Source: Nitrospira defluvii (GTDB lineage: Bacteria; Nitrospirota; Nitrospiria; Nitrospirales; Nitrospiraceae). From it: a stretch of 5,694 nucleotides of DNA. Below are positions 1 to 4,717 of this stretch, piece after piece (position 1 is the stretch's first letter; each line of letters begins with the position of its first letter). A model generated the notes under the pieces. It was not told where the DNA came from and did no database searches. It saw nothing but the letters and a program-made list of their open reading frames with translations. The translations under genes were made by a program, and so were the position numbers. Where the stretch lies: NCBI GenBank assembly GCA_016199015.1, contig JACQHN010000214.1, positions 1 to 5,694 on the forward strand, in the 5' to 3' direction.

Positions 1-33
1 ACTCTTGCCGTACGGTGAGCCGCTGAGGTTCAC

Positions 34-55
34 GACGCGCTGAATAAAGCGCGTC
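34..55. repeat. Perfect inverted repeat, possible terminator remnant
   Basis: GACGCGCT (34-41) and AGCGCGTC (48-55) are perfect 8-base complements around the 6-base loop GAATAA. Only three T residues follow closely (58-60 plus one G-interrupted T), so as an intrinsic terminator it is weak. It could end transcription of a gene lying left of the window or be a small operator ahead of the toxin-antitoxin patch. The arms are certain and the function is a guess. Confidence 0.4.
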
Positions 56-67
56 ACGTTTGTGAAC

Positions 68-89
68 GCCGCCGAAATAGTGAGGCGGC
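68..89. repeat. Short GC-only inverted repeat before the antitoxin frame
   Basis: GCCGCC (68-73) pairs perfectly with GGCGGC (84-89) around a 10-base loop. It ends one base before the GTG at 91 and spans the possible Shine-Dalgarno GAGG (82-85). It could therefore be an operator (toxin-antitoxin operons are usually autorepressed) or an RNA hairpin that masks the start site. Chance occurrence in GC-rich DNA is also possible. Confidence 0.3.
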
Positions 90-90
90 A

Positions 91-285
91 GTGTCTTGCG
101 AGAACGCCGCTGGCAGACTTTTTCCTCATCCTGTTAGGGAGGATCTCGCCCGCACTCCTGAAGCCGTTGAATCACCTTCCTGGCATAAGGACACCCTTGC
201 TGAGCGTGCTCGCCATGTGGCCGACGGAACGTCTCGATTCACCGATTGGGAAACGGCCAAAGCGAACATCCGAAGCAGCCTGTGA
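91..285 (+). CDS. Addiction-module antitoxin-like protein, N-terminus degraded
   Basis: The 64-residue product has a C-terminal half (about residues 23-64) resembling the small 'putative addiction module component' antitoxins (TIGR02574/PF09720-like). It contains PEAVESPSWHKDTLAERA, then a G-x-x-RF-x-x-WE-x-AK-x-x-IR ending typical of that family. Such proteins neutralise a RelE/ParE-type toxin encoded immediately downstream. The first ~22 residues do not look like the usual N-terminal helices (LPxEERxxLVexiwdsl), so this part may have decayed or been shortened. The GTG at 91 has GAGG five bases upstream; the same frame is open back to 19 without a better start. Its stop overlaps the next frame by GTGA (282-285), the normal antitoxin-toxin coupling. 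The family assignment comes from remembered motifs, not a search. The gene may no longer be functional because its partner toxin is only a stub. Confidence 0.5.
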   Translation: MSCENAAGRLFPHPVREDLARTPEAVESPSWHKDTLAERARHVADGTSRFTDWETAKANIRSSL

Positions 286-368
286 AAATCGAAACCCTGG
301 ATGAAGCTCAGGAAGGCTTGATGCAAGGCTTCCGCTTCTACAACGACCGGGAACCGAGAAAGGTATGA
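282..368 (+). pseudogene. Truncated RelE/ParE-family toxin, N-terminal stub
   Basis: From GTG 282 the frame reads 28 residues, beginning [20 protein letters not shown] and ending NDREPRKV before TGA (366-368). This matches the start of RelE/ParE-superfamily toxins of the type 'MKVexLdEAqeDLxxGFrFYexq', which are normally about 90-100 residues and act as ribosome-dependent mRNA interferases or gyrase poisons. Only the first strand and helix remain; the catalytic or target-binding C-terminal sheet is missing, so no toxic activity is expected. It overlaps the upstream antitoxin by GTGA and the downstream higA by ATGA (365-368). The match stops around residue 24, and the higA ribosome binding sequence begins at about 356. 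This suggests a deletion that fused the toxin's 5' end to the leader of a second toxin-antitoxin module. Confidence 0.6.
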
Positions 369-628
369 CTATGCGGATGCATAATCCACCCCATCCGGGA
401 GAAATTCTCAAATCTCTGTGCCTTGAACCGCTTGGCGTCACCGTCACGGAAGCCGCAGAGGCCTTGGGCGTAAGCCGCAAGACTCTATCCGCCATTGTGA
501 ATGGTCGAGCTGGGATCAGTCCGGAGATGGCGGTTCGCCTCTCTATCGCGTTCGACACCACGGCGGAAAGTTGGATGAATCAACAAATTCAGTACGACTT
601 GTGGCATGCGGAACAACATCGAAAATGA
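365..628 (+). CDS. higA: HigA-family antitoxin, XRE-type helix-turn-helix
   Basis: The 87-residue product is a HigA-type antitoxin (TIGR02607-like). It begins [13 protein letters not shown], followed by a helix-turn-helix at about residues 26-47 ([20 protein letters not shown]) and then [18 protein letters not shown] and the late QYDLWHAEQ motif. HigA proteins bind operator DNA as dimers and neutralise the HigB mRNA interferase. GAGAAAGG (356-363) lies 7 bases before ATG 371 but only one base before ATG 365, so translation may really start at 371; ATG 365 overlaps the toxin stub stop by ATGA. No higB is visible on either side: upstream is a truncated toxin of another type, downstream is noncoding. 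The frame ends at TGA 626-628, yet in-frame codons 629-652 read LRVMKLTA before TAA, resembling the usual family tail, so the protein may be prematurely ended. The DNA-binding domain is intact, so a repressor role remains possible. Confidence 0.9.
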   Translation: MTMRMHNPPHPGEILKSLCLEPLGVTVTEAAEALGVSRKTLSAIVNGRAGISPEMAVRLSIAFDTTAESWMNQQIQYDLWHAEQHRK

Positions 629-695
629 CTCCGAGTCATGAAGCTGACCGCATAAGCGCTGCTACCATCGCGTAACCTCCCCGATCTCGACCTCA

Positions 696-725
696 TTGAC
701 CTGCTTTTCTCTCCCCGCGTATGCT
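696..725 (+). promoter_or_regulatory. Sigma70-like promoter for the 806 gene
   Basis: TTGACC (696-701, 5 of 6 to the -35 consensus) is followed after 18 bases by TATGCT (720-725, 4 of 6 to the -10 consensus). Transcription would start near 732, leaving a leader of about 75 bases before ATG 806. It lies in the gap after higA, with nothing else on the strand to drive. Confidence 0.55.
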
Positions 726-780
726 GAGGCAAGACGTGTCCGCATCTGGCAGACACGAATAACCGATAGACGCTCCACAC

Positions 781-792
781 ATCACGCTTCAC
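781..792. repeat. ATCACGCTTCAC leader repeat, copy 1
   Basis: The 12-base word ATCACGCTTCAC occurs here 13 bases before ATG 806. It recurs identically at 2208-2219, 10 bases before ATG 2230. Related words in inverted orientation (CGTGAAGCG) lie at 1236-1244 and 1250-1258 in the next intergenic gap. No copy lies inside a recognised gene, which points to a dispersed intergenic element or a regulatory site. Confidence 0.5.
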
Positions 793-805
793 GAAAGAGT
801 CATCC

Positions 806-1228
806 ATGCAATTCGACGCCGCTCTGGCCGCTCAAGATACACTTCAGGAATCGGAAGTTGAACTCGGTGCCGATTGGGACCGGGCCGTTGAACTCGAAGG
901 CACTTTTTCCTCCAATGCAGGAACCACGGCACGCGAGGCCTACGAGCAATTGCTCGCGCTCGCCGACCGGCATCCCCAGGCACATACCTTTCAGGCCTTC
1001 TGCATCTACATCACCTGGCAGCAGGTGACAGAAGAAACGATCGCTCGCCATTTCCAAACCGGGATGAAGCTTGCCGAGGTCTATCTCGCCTCACCTGATG
1101 GAAAAGACTCACGGCACCTCGCCTATGTGTCTGAGCTGCTCGAATCGTTTCGCGCCGGATTAGGCCTGGATGAAGAGGACGAGATTGTGGTGGAGTTTCG
1201 CAAGGACACGCCCAAGGGAGGCGACTGA
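806..1228 (+). CDS. Conserved-looking hypothetical protein, 140 residues
   Basis: I do not recognise this gene. The 140-residue product appears mostly helical and soluble, with no signal peptide or membrane segment. Residues 40-95 (TTAREAYEQLLALADRHPQAH onward) read like paired amphipathic helices and could be a degenerate helical-repeat fold. The C-terminus is very acidic (LDEEDEIVVEF, residues 121-131) and ends in a short charged tail. ATG 806 is preceded by a weak purine stretch (GAAAGAG, about 793-799). It follows its own sigma70-like promoter and a 12-base repeat word. A TPR protein follows after a 152-base gap, and their association with helical repeats hints at a related scaffolding role, but that is only inference. 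The length and codon pattern support a real gene. Confidence 0.8.
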   Translation: MQFDAALAAQDTLQESEVELGADWDRAVELEGTFSSNAGTTAREAYEQLLALADRHPQAHTFQAFCIYITWQQVTEETIARHFQTGMKLAEVYLASPDGKDSRHLAYVSELLESFRAGLGLDEEDEIVVEFRKDTPKGGD

Positions 1229-1235
1229 CACAAGC

Positions 1236-1258
1236 CGTGAAGCGTCACTCGTGAAGCG
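1236..1258. repeat. Two inverted copies of the CGCTTCACG word
   Basis: CGTGAAGCG is present at 1236-1244 and again at 1250-1258, 14 bases apart. It is the reverse complement of CGCTTCACG found at 785-793, and eight of its bases match the copy at 2212-2219. CACAAGCCG just before it (1229-1237) also recurs at 2199-2207 beside the other copy, so the shared unit may be larger than the core word. Confidence 0.45.
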
Positions 1259-1276
1259 CATCTCGTCTTGCCGACA

Positions 1277-1336
1277 AATGTTCAATTTGCAATGATGAAT
1301 GTTCAATTGAACATTGAGAACTGAGCATTGAACATT
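1277..1336. repeat. Nested 60-base palindrome built from AATGTTCAAT
   Basis: Four copies of one 10-mer sit in perfect two-fold symmetry about position 1306.5: AATGTTCAAT at 1277-1286 and 1298-1307, and its reverse complement ATTGAACATT at 1306-1315 and 1327-1336. The two centre copies overlap to form a perfect 18-base palindrome (1298-1315). Same-strand copies are 21 bases apart, two helical turns. The 11-base spacers are not complementary. The stretch is AT-rich in otherwise GC-rich DNA, between the 806 gene and the TPR gene. It could be an operator for a dimeric regulator pair or a dispersed intergenic repeat. Confidence 0.75.
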
Positions 1337-1380
1337 CCTGGGAGACGCGGGAGACGAGATACGAACGACGAATCTGAGAA

Positions 1381-2148
1381 ATGGCTGAAAACGACAAACA
1401 CCGCGCACGCATCTTTCTCCATCGCGGGGATCTCATCCAGGCACGCGCCGCTTGGGAGGCGGCCGTGACGGACGATCGCGTCACCGGGACTCAGCGCGAG
1501 CTCTCCAACAGTCTCGGCAACCTCGGCAATGCCTACGCCCTGGCCGGCGAGTTGGACAAGGCGGACGCCTGCTATAAAGAAGTGCTGGCCATTCAACGCA
1601 GCGAACAGGACCCACACGCCATCGCCCACACGCTCGTCAATCTTGGGAACCTGTACATCGGCGCCGATCGTCCAGAGAAAGCCCGCCCCTACTACCTTGA
1701 AGCGCTCGATCTGTTGAAGCCGCTCAATGATCATCGCGCGCTCGGCATCCTGTACCATAACCTGGCGATGGAGGAAGGCCGGCAGCAACATTGGGATGAG
1801 GCCGTGCGGTGGTTTACGCAGGCGCTGGACTCCCACCAGGTAGTCGGGAACGAAGAGGGTCTCGCCGGTACCTACGGCCAGCTGGGAAAAACTTTTCTTG
1901 AGAGCGGTCGTCCGGTGGAAGCAGAACGCTGTTTCAACAACGCCTCGGAACATTTCATCAAGCTCGGCAATCCGGCCGGCGAAGCGGCCGTGTTGCGAGA
2001 GTTGGCCGACCTCTACGAACAGCGGCACGATACGATTGCGGCCATCAGATGTGTGGAGCGGCTCCATCACCTGGCGCTGGGTACGGGGCGAGCTCCGGCT
2101 CCTGCCGACCGCGAACGGCTCGCGCGACTCCGCGCCGCGCGTAGCTGA
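1381..2148 (+). CDS. Tetratricopeptide repeat protein, 255 residues
   Basis: The product is almost entirely TPR helices. Five units start at residues 41, 81, 121, 161 and 201, an exact 40-residue period typical of the longer-helix (TPR_12/LGN-like) class; a partial unit covers about 6-34. Diagnostic patterns include NLGNAYALAGELDKADACYK (residues 47-66) and NLGNLYIGADRPEKARPYYL (87-106). Such arrays are protein-protein interaction scaffolds; the ligand cannot be told from the sequence. There is no signal peptide or membrane helix, so it is probably cytoplasmic. An arginine-rich tail (about 237-255) follows the repeats. ATG 1381 has only a weak GAGAA upstream, but it fits the start of the helical pattern. 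The upstream gap holds the nested palindrome, which could control it. It ends 81 bases before the next gene, which has its own promoter, so the two are probably separate units. Confidence 0.93.
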   Translation: MAENDKHRARIFLHRGDLIQARAAWEAAVTDDRVTGTQRELSNSLGNLGNAYALAGELDKADACYKEVLAIQRSEQDPHAIAHTLVNLGNLYIGADRPEKARPYYLEALDLLKPLNDHRALGILYHNLAMEEGRQQHWDEAVRWFTQALDSHQVVGNEEGLAGTYGQLGKTFLESGRPVEAERCFNNASEHFIKLGNPAGEAAVLRELADLYEQRHDTIAAIRCVERLHHLALGTGRAPAPADRERLARLRAARS

Positions 2149-2177
2149 ACGACCCATAGCTGCTTGAATGGAGCCGA

Positions 2178-2186
2178 TGGTACAAT
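2178..2186 (+). promoter_or_regulatory. Extended -10 promoter for the 2230-3961 unit
   Basis: TGGTACAAT is a TGn extended -10 with hexamer TACAAT (2181-2186, 5 of 6 to consensus). No good -35 lies 17 bases upstream, as is common for extended -10 promoters. Transcription would start near 2193, giving a leader of about 37 bases that contains the second ATCACGCTTCAC copy. Confidence 0.5.
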
Positions 2187-2207
2187 CCGGCGTCGTTTCA
2201 CAAGCCG

Positions 2208-2219
2208 ATCACGCTTCAC
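2208..2219. repeat. ATCACGCTTCAC leader repeat, copy 2
   Basis: Identical to 781-792 over 12 bases. It ends one base before the AAGGAG-type ribosome binding site (2220-2225) of the next gene. It is preceded by CACAAGCCG (2199-2207), which also precedes the inverted copies at 1236-1258. Confidence 0.5.
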
Positions 2220-2229
2220 AAGGAGCCGC

Positions 2230-2547
2230 ATGGATATCAGCGCGTTTCGTCAAATGGTGGAGAAGAACCCCAAGGGATTCCTGGGCCGCTACGGCCTAGG
2301 GAATAAAATTCTGCAAGAAGGCGGCAGCGCCGAAGAGGCCGCCGAACACCTCACTGTCGCCACCCAACTCGATCCCACGCACGTGGCGTCTCACCTCGCC
2401 CTCGGGCGGGCGTTGGTTTCACTGGGCAAGAAGGACGCAGCTAGACCCGTGTTGCAAGCCGGTATCGATGCCGCTGTCTCCGGCCGATCCAACGGCGGGG
2501 TTGATCTCGTCCCGGAACTACAGCAGCTCCTACGCACGCTTGGATAA
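2230..2547 (+). CDS. Small TPR protein, 105 residues
   Basis: The product contains two TPR-like helix pairs, about residues 16-49 (FLGRYGLGNKILQEGGSAEE followed by AAEHLTVATQLDP) and 50-83 (THVASHLALGRALVSLGKKD followed by AARPVLQAGID). A glycine/serine turn and a final helix follow (about 90-105). It is probably a small soluble adaptor. I recall very similar proteins from Nitrospira genomes, always short. ATG 2230 is chosen over an in-frame TTG at 2164. The reasons are that AAGGAG lies at 2220-2225, the TPR fold begins right after, and the extra 22 residues of the longer version are Arg/Thr-rich and would overlap the promoter. It opens a tightly packed set: the next gene starts 17 bases after its stop. 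Two adjacent TPR genes suggest related roles, but they are not close copies. Confidence 0.9.
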   Translation: MDISAFRQMVEKNPKGFLGRYGLGNKILQEGGSAEEAAEHLTVATQLDPTHVASHLALGRALVSLGKKDAARPVLQAGIDAAVSGRSNGGVDLVPELQQLLRTLG

Positions 2548-2564
2548 GTCATTCGGGAGGATCT

Positions 2565-2765
2565 ATGAATCTTGATACAGCCAGACAGCGGATCGAATCC
2601 GCCATGACCCAGTATGGCCAGCATGCCGCCATGGCCATCGAACTTGTCATCAATGAAGTGCGATCCGATATGGGCCGCGAGGCCGTGAACGAACTGATCG
2701 ACGAGTTCGACTTGGAGCTCATGTACAACATCGCCCCGATGGAATCCGACTTCTCGAATAGCTGA
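2565..2765 (+). CDS. Small acidic hypothetical protein, 66 residues
   Basis: I do not recognise the family. The protein is strongly acidic: 13 Asp/Glu against 4 Arg and no Lys. It seems to be two amphipathic helices, about residues 3-33 and 37-54, with a short polar tail. There is no signal peptide, membrane segment or metal motif. A strong ribosome binding site GGGAGG (2555-2560) sits 4 bases before ATG 2565, and the gene starts 17 bases after the TPR gene's stop, so they are almost certainly co-transcribed. Small acidic helical partners next to TPR proteins are plausible binding partners, but this is inference. Confidence 0.85.
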   Translation: MNLDTARQRIESAMTQYGQHAAMAIELVINEVRSDMGREAVNELIDEFDLELMYNIAPMESDFSNS

Positions 2766-2771
2766 GCAGGA

Positions 2772-2891
2772 ATGGAATTATTGAAGAGTGTGGGCCAGGC
2801 ACCGTCGCAGGTGCATATGCGACGGCACGTTGAGTATTTCCAGTACAGCGCGACGTCAGGAGTCTTGTTCAGCACCTTGCCATGCCGTTGA
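2772..2891 (+). CDS. Possible 39-residue ORF overlapping the glycosyltransferase start
   Basis: From ATG 2772 the frame runs 39 residues, from MELLKSVGQAPSQVHMRRHV to a VLFSTLPCR ending, with TGA at 2889-2891. By hand count, GC at codon positions 1, 2 and 3 (excluding start and stop) is about 53, 45 and 68%, the profile expected of a real gene in GC-rich DNA. It begins 6 bases after the acidic gene's stop and overlaps the glycosyltransferase start by 10 bases. That gene lacks a clear ribosome binding site of its own, so this ORF could act as a coupling leader. AGG (2768-2770) lies too close to ATG 2772; TTG 2781 would be better spaced. No family is recognised and a random open stretch remains possible. 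Confidence 0.35.
   Translation: MELLKSVGQAPSQVHMRRHVEYFQYSATSGVLFSTLPCR
2802..2825. repeat. Inverted repeat between acidic gene and glycosyltransferase
   Basis: CCGTCGCA (2802-2809) and TGCGACGG (2818-2825) form a perfect 8-base GC-rich stem with an 8-base loop. No T tract follows, so it is not a standard terminator. It may be an RNA attenuation or processing hairpin separating the small genes from the glycosyltransferase. It also lies inside the possible 39-residue ORF. Confidence 0.4.
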
Positions 2892-3961
2892 TTTGGTGTT
2901 CCATTTCCGGTCATGGCTACGGGCATGCCGCGCAAGTTGCGCCGGTGCTGAATGCGTTGGGGCGGCTGGTGCCGAACCTCCGTGCAATCTTGCGGACGAC
3001 CGTTCCCGCCGGCTTCTTTAAACCCCACCTCACCATTCCCTGGCAACTGAGTGCCGCGCAGCAAGATGTGGGCTGCATTCAAGACGGCCCGCTGAAGATC
3101 GATGTCCCCGGCACCTGGGCCGCTCATCGCACATTGCATACCGATTGGAAGAAGAAGATCGAGGCTGAGGCCGCGCTCATCCGTGCCGCCGGTCCCGCTT
3201 GTGTGCTCTCCGATATCTCGCACTTGGGCATGGCCGCCGGCGCCGCCACCAGAATTCCCACCATCGGCATGTGCTCCCTCTCATGGGATTTGGTGCTGCA
3301 GCCATTCGTCGATCCCTCGGTGGACGAGCATGCCGACATCATTCGACAGATTTGCGAGGCCTATGCGCAGGCCGACTGCTTTTTGCGCGTGGCTCCAAGC
3401 ATGAATCTGACCGCATTCCGACACGTACTCGATATCGGTCCCATCGCGGAACCATCAGAGCCACAGGCCATGCGGCTTCGCGAGTCTATCGGCGCTGAGG
3501 CGTCGGACCGGATCATTCTCGTCGGCTTTGGCGGCATTGCCCTGCGGCAGTTTCCCTTCCAACAGATGGAGTCGATGCATCCCTATCGCTTCATTGTGGA
3601 TGGCGCTGTGCCTCACGGGCTTACGCGAGTCACCTCACTGGCCACACTGGGACGGCCATTCAAGCAGGTGCTGGCCTCCGTGGACATGATCCTGACCAAG
3701 CCTGGTTATGGGACCATCGTCGAGGCCGTGGCATTAGGCACAGCGGTCGTCTATGTGCGCCGGTACAATTTTCCGGACGAGCAGCCGCTCGTCGAGTATC
3801 TGCACCGTTATGGTCAAGGTGTAGAGTTATCGCTGTCAGACTTTCTCGATGGACGTTGGGAATCGGCCATACACCAGGCCTTCGATCAACCCATCCTACA
3901 GGCGCCACCGCCGCTCTCGGGCCCTGCAGACGCCGCGCAGGTTCTGACCCGGTACTTTTGA
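2882..3961 (+). CDS. GT-B-type glycosyltransferase resembling the N-domain of L-arabinokinase
   Basis: The 359-residue product has the GT-B nucleotide-sugar transferase layout. The N-terminal loop SGHGYGHAAQ (residues 9-18) matches the G-H-G-x-G-H signature of MurG/UGT-like enzymes. Other landmarks are an LSD motif (D111), SWD (134-136), FGG (216-218), KPGYGT (273-278), and RRYNFPDEQPL (293-303) in the donor-binding half. From memory, the order and spacing of SD, SWD, FGG, K-x-GYGT and the VRR...E-x-P-L/F block closely match the N-terminal half of plant ARA1 L-arabinokinase and its bacterial relatives; the GHMP kinase half of ARA1 is absent. Substrate is unknown, and a cytoplasmic sugar or lipid-linked acceptor is only a guess. 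In-frame TGA at 2831-2833 limits the start, and ATG 2882 is the only ATG before the GHGYGH loop. It has no clear ribosome binding site, which suggests translational coupling. It is probably the last gene of the unit beginning at 2230. Confidence 0.85.
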   Translation: MPLIWCSISGHGYGHAAQVAPVLNALGRLVPNLRAILRTTVPAGFFKPHLTIPWQLSAAQQDVGCIQDGPLKIDVPGTWAAHRTLHTDWKKKIEAEAALIRAAGPACVLSDISHLGMAAGAATRIPTIGMCSLSWDLVLQPFVDPSVDEHADIIRQICEAYAQADCFLRVAPSMNLTAFRHVLDIGPIAEPSEPQAMRLRESIGAEASDRIILVGFGGIALRQFPFQQMESMHPYRFIVDGAVPHGLTRVTSLATLGRPFKQVLASVDMILTKPGYGTIVEAVALGTAVVYVRRYNFPDEQPLVEYLHRYGQGVELSLSDFLDGRWESAIHQAFDQPILQAPPPLSGPADAAQVLTRYF

Positions 3962-4000
3962 GCCGACTGGTTGAGCCGCTCGCCTGCGTGGCCTCACCGT

Positions 4001-4018
4001 TTCTTGTGACCACAAGAA
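4001..4018. promoter_or_regulatory. Dyad TTCTTGTG-AC-CACAAGAA upstream of the sigma promoter
   Basis: Perfect 8-base arms (4001-4008 and 4011-4018) flank two central bases. It lies 16 bases upstream of the putative -35 of the sigma factor gene, a typical activator or repressor position. With no T tract after it, a role as terminator of the glycosyltransferase unit is less likely, although an RNA hairpin with a 4-base loop could form. Confidence 0.45.
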
Positions 4019-4034
4019 CGTAATCGCAATCCGG

Positions 4035-4064
4035 TTGGTCGTTTCTTCCGTAGAGTGTTATAGT
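4035..4064 (+). promoter_or_regulatory. Extended -10 promoter for the sigma/anti-sigma operon
   Basis: TGTTATAGT (4056-4064) is an extended -10 with hexamer TATAGT (5 of 6). TTGGTC (4035-4040) sits 18 bases upstream as a modest -35. Transcription would begin near 4071, about 41 bases before ATG 4112. This looks like a housekeeping promoter; I see no ECF-type GGAAC box that would indicate autoregulation. Confidence 0.55.
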
Positions 4065-4111
4065 GTGGCGTGCCGAGACCCAGAGGAGTGCCCCGCGCCT
4101 AGGCCGACTGC

Positions 4112-4717
4112 ATGGAATCTGCCTCCCGACAAGCCGCATCGAGCATCGAGCCCAAACTCTTGACCCGCGTGGCCAAGGGAGATCCTCAGGCATTCGGCCA
4201 GCTGTACGATCAATCCAGCACGCTGCTCTTCACCCTGGCCTATCGAATTTTGAGCGATCGGGAAGAGGCGGCGGAATTGCTCCAAGAAGTCTATCTCGAA
4301 GTGTGGCGAAAAATTGCCAAGTACGATCCCGGTCGGGGAAGCCCCATCGCCTGGCTGGTGACCCTGACGCGCAGCCGCGCGATCGATCGGCTGCGATCAC
4401 GAGCATCTCGCGGACAGCATTTGGTGGCCGACTCCCTTGAGCATCCATTGGTGTCGCACACGCCCGATGTGAGTCCGAATCCGTATGAAGCCCAGGAAGA
4501 CAGCGAATTGCGGCAGCTGATGGCGAAAGCGATTCTCGACCTTCCACTCCCGCAGCAACAGGCCATCGAAATGGCCTTCTACCAGGGGTTGACGCATACG
4601 GAGATCGCCGCCAAACTCAATCAGCCGCTGGGCACCGTGAAGACCAGAATCAAGCTGGCCATGACGAAACTCCGCGCTTCCTTGCAACACACGTTGCCGC
4701 AAGGTGAAGGGGTATGA
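4112..4717 (+). CDS. ECF-type RNA polymerase sigma factor (SigK/RpoE-like)
   Basis: The 201-residue length is normal for group 4 sigma factors. Region 2 spans about residues 24-97: DPQAFGQLYD, then the core-binding helix EEAAELLQEVYLEVWRK (51-67) and the promoter -10 recognition helix AWLVTLTRSRAIDRLR (80-95). A variable acidic linker (about 98-135) follows, then region 4 (about 140-189) with the helix-turn-helix LTHTEIAAKLNQPLGTVKTR (160-179) that reads -35 elements. Region 3 is absent, as in all ECF factors. ATG 4112 is fixed by an in-frame TAG at 4100-4102; the ribosome binding site is poor. The stop overlaps the anti-sigma start by ATGA (4714-4717), so translation of the pair is coupled and roughly balanced. 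The RskA-type partner suggests a SigK-like subgroup, but the exact ECF group and regulon cannot be read here. Confidence 0.95.
   Translation: MESASRQAASSIEPKLLTRVAKGDPQAFGQLYDQSSTLLFTLAYRILSDREEAAELLQEVYLEVWRKIAKYDPGRGSPIAWLVTLTRSRAIDRLRSRASRGQHLVADSLEHPLVSHTPDVSPNPYEAQEDSELRQLMAKAILDLPLPQQQAIEMAFYQGLTHTEIAAKLNQPLGTVKTRIKLAMTKLRASLQHTLPQGEGV

Noticed and set aside
34..89. Integron attC-like structure ahead of the toxin-antitoxin patch
   Set aside because: Two hairpins are present but I find no GTTRRRY / RYYYAAC core sites in the right places.
62..304. 80-codon + frame overlapping the antitoxin
   Set aside because: Its product is unlike any known family, whereas the +1 frame at 91-285 shows antitoxin motifs and proper coupling to the toxin stub.
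625..639. ATGACT-CCG-AGTCAT hairpin at the higA stop as terminator
   Set aside because: Only a 6-base stem of mixed composition with no T tract after it.
1308..1336. Promoter TTGAAC-N17-AACATT within the palindrome
   Set aside because: The -10 candidate matches only 3 of 6 bases and both hexamers are accounted for by the AATGTTCAAT repeat.
1303..2157. 284-codon minus-strand frame
   Set aside because: It is the shadow of the TPR gene, whose 40-residue repeat pattern on the + strand is unmistakable.
2549..3223. 224-codon minus-strand frame
   Set aside because: It crosses the acidic gene and the N-terminus of the glycosyltransferase, both well supported on the + strand, and shows no recognisable motif.
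4088..4102. Four-codon upstream ORF (GTG to TAG) before the sigma gene
   Set aside because: Purines are too close to the GTG for initiation, and so short a frame is expected by chance.
3660..4193. 177-codon minus-strand frame
   Set aside because: It overlaps the KPGYGT region of the glycosyltransferase, the sigma promoter and the sigma start; the product is Arg/Pro-rich as expected of an antisense shadow.
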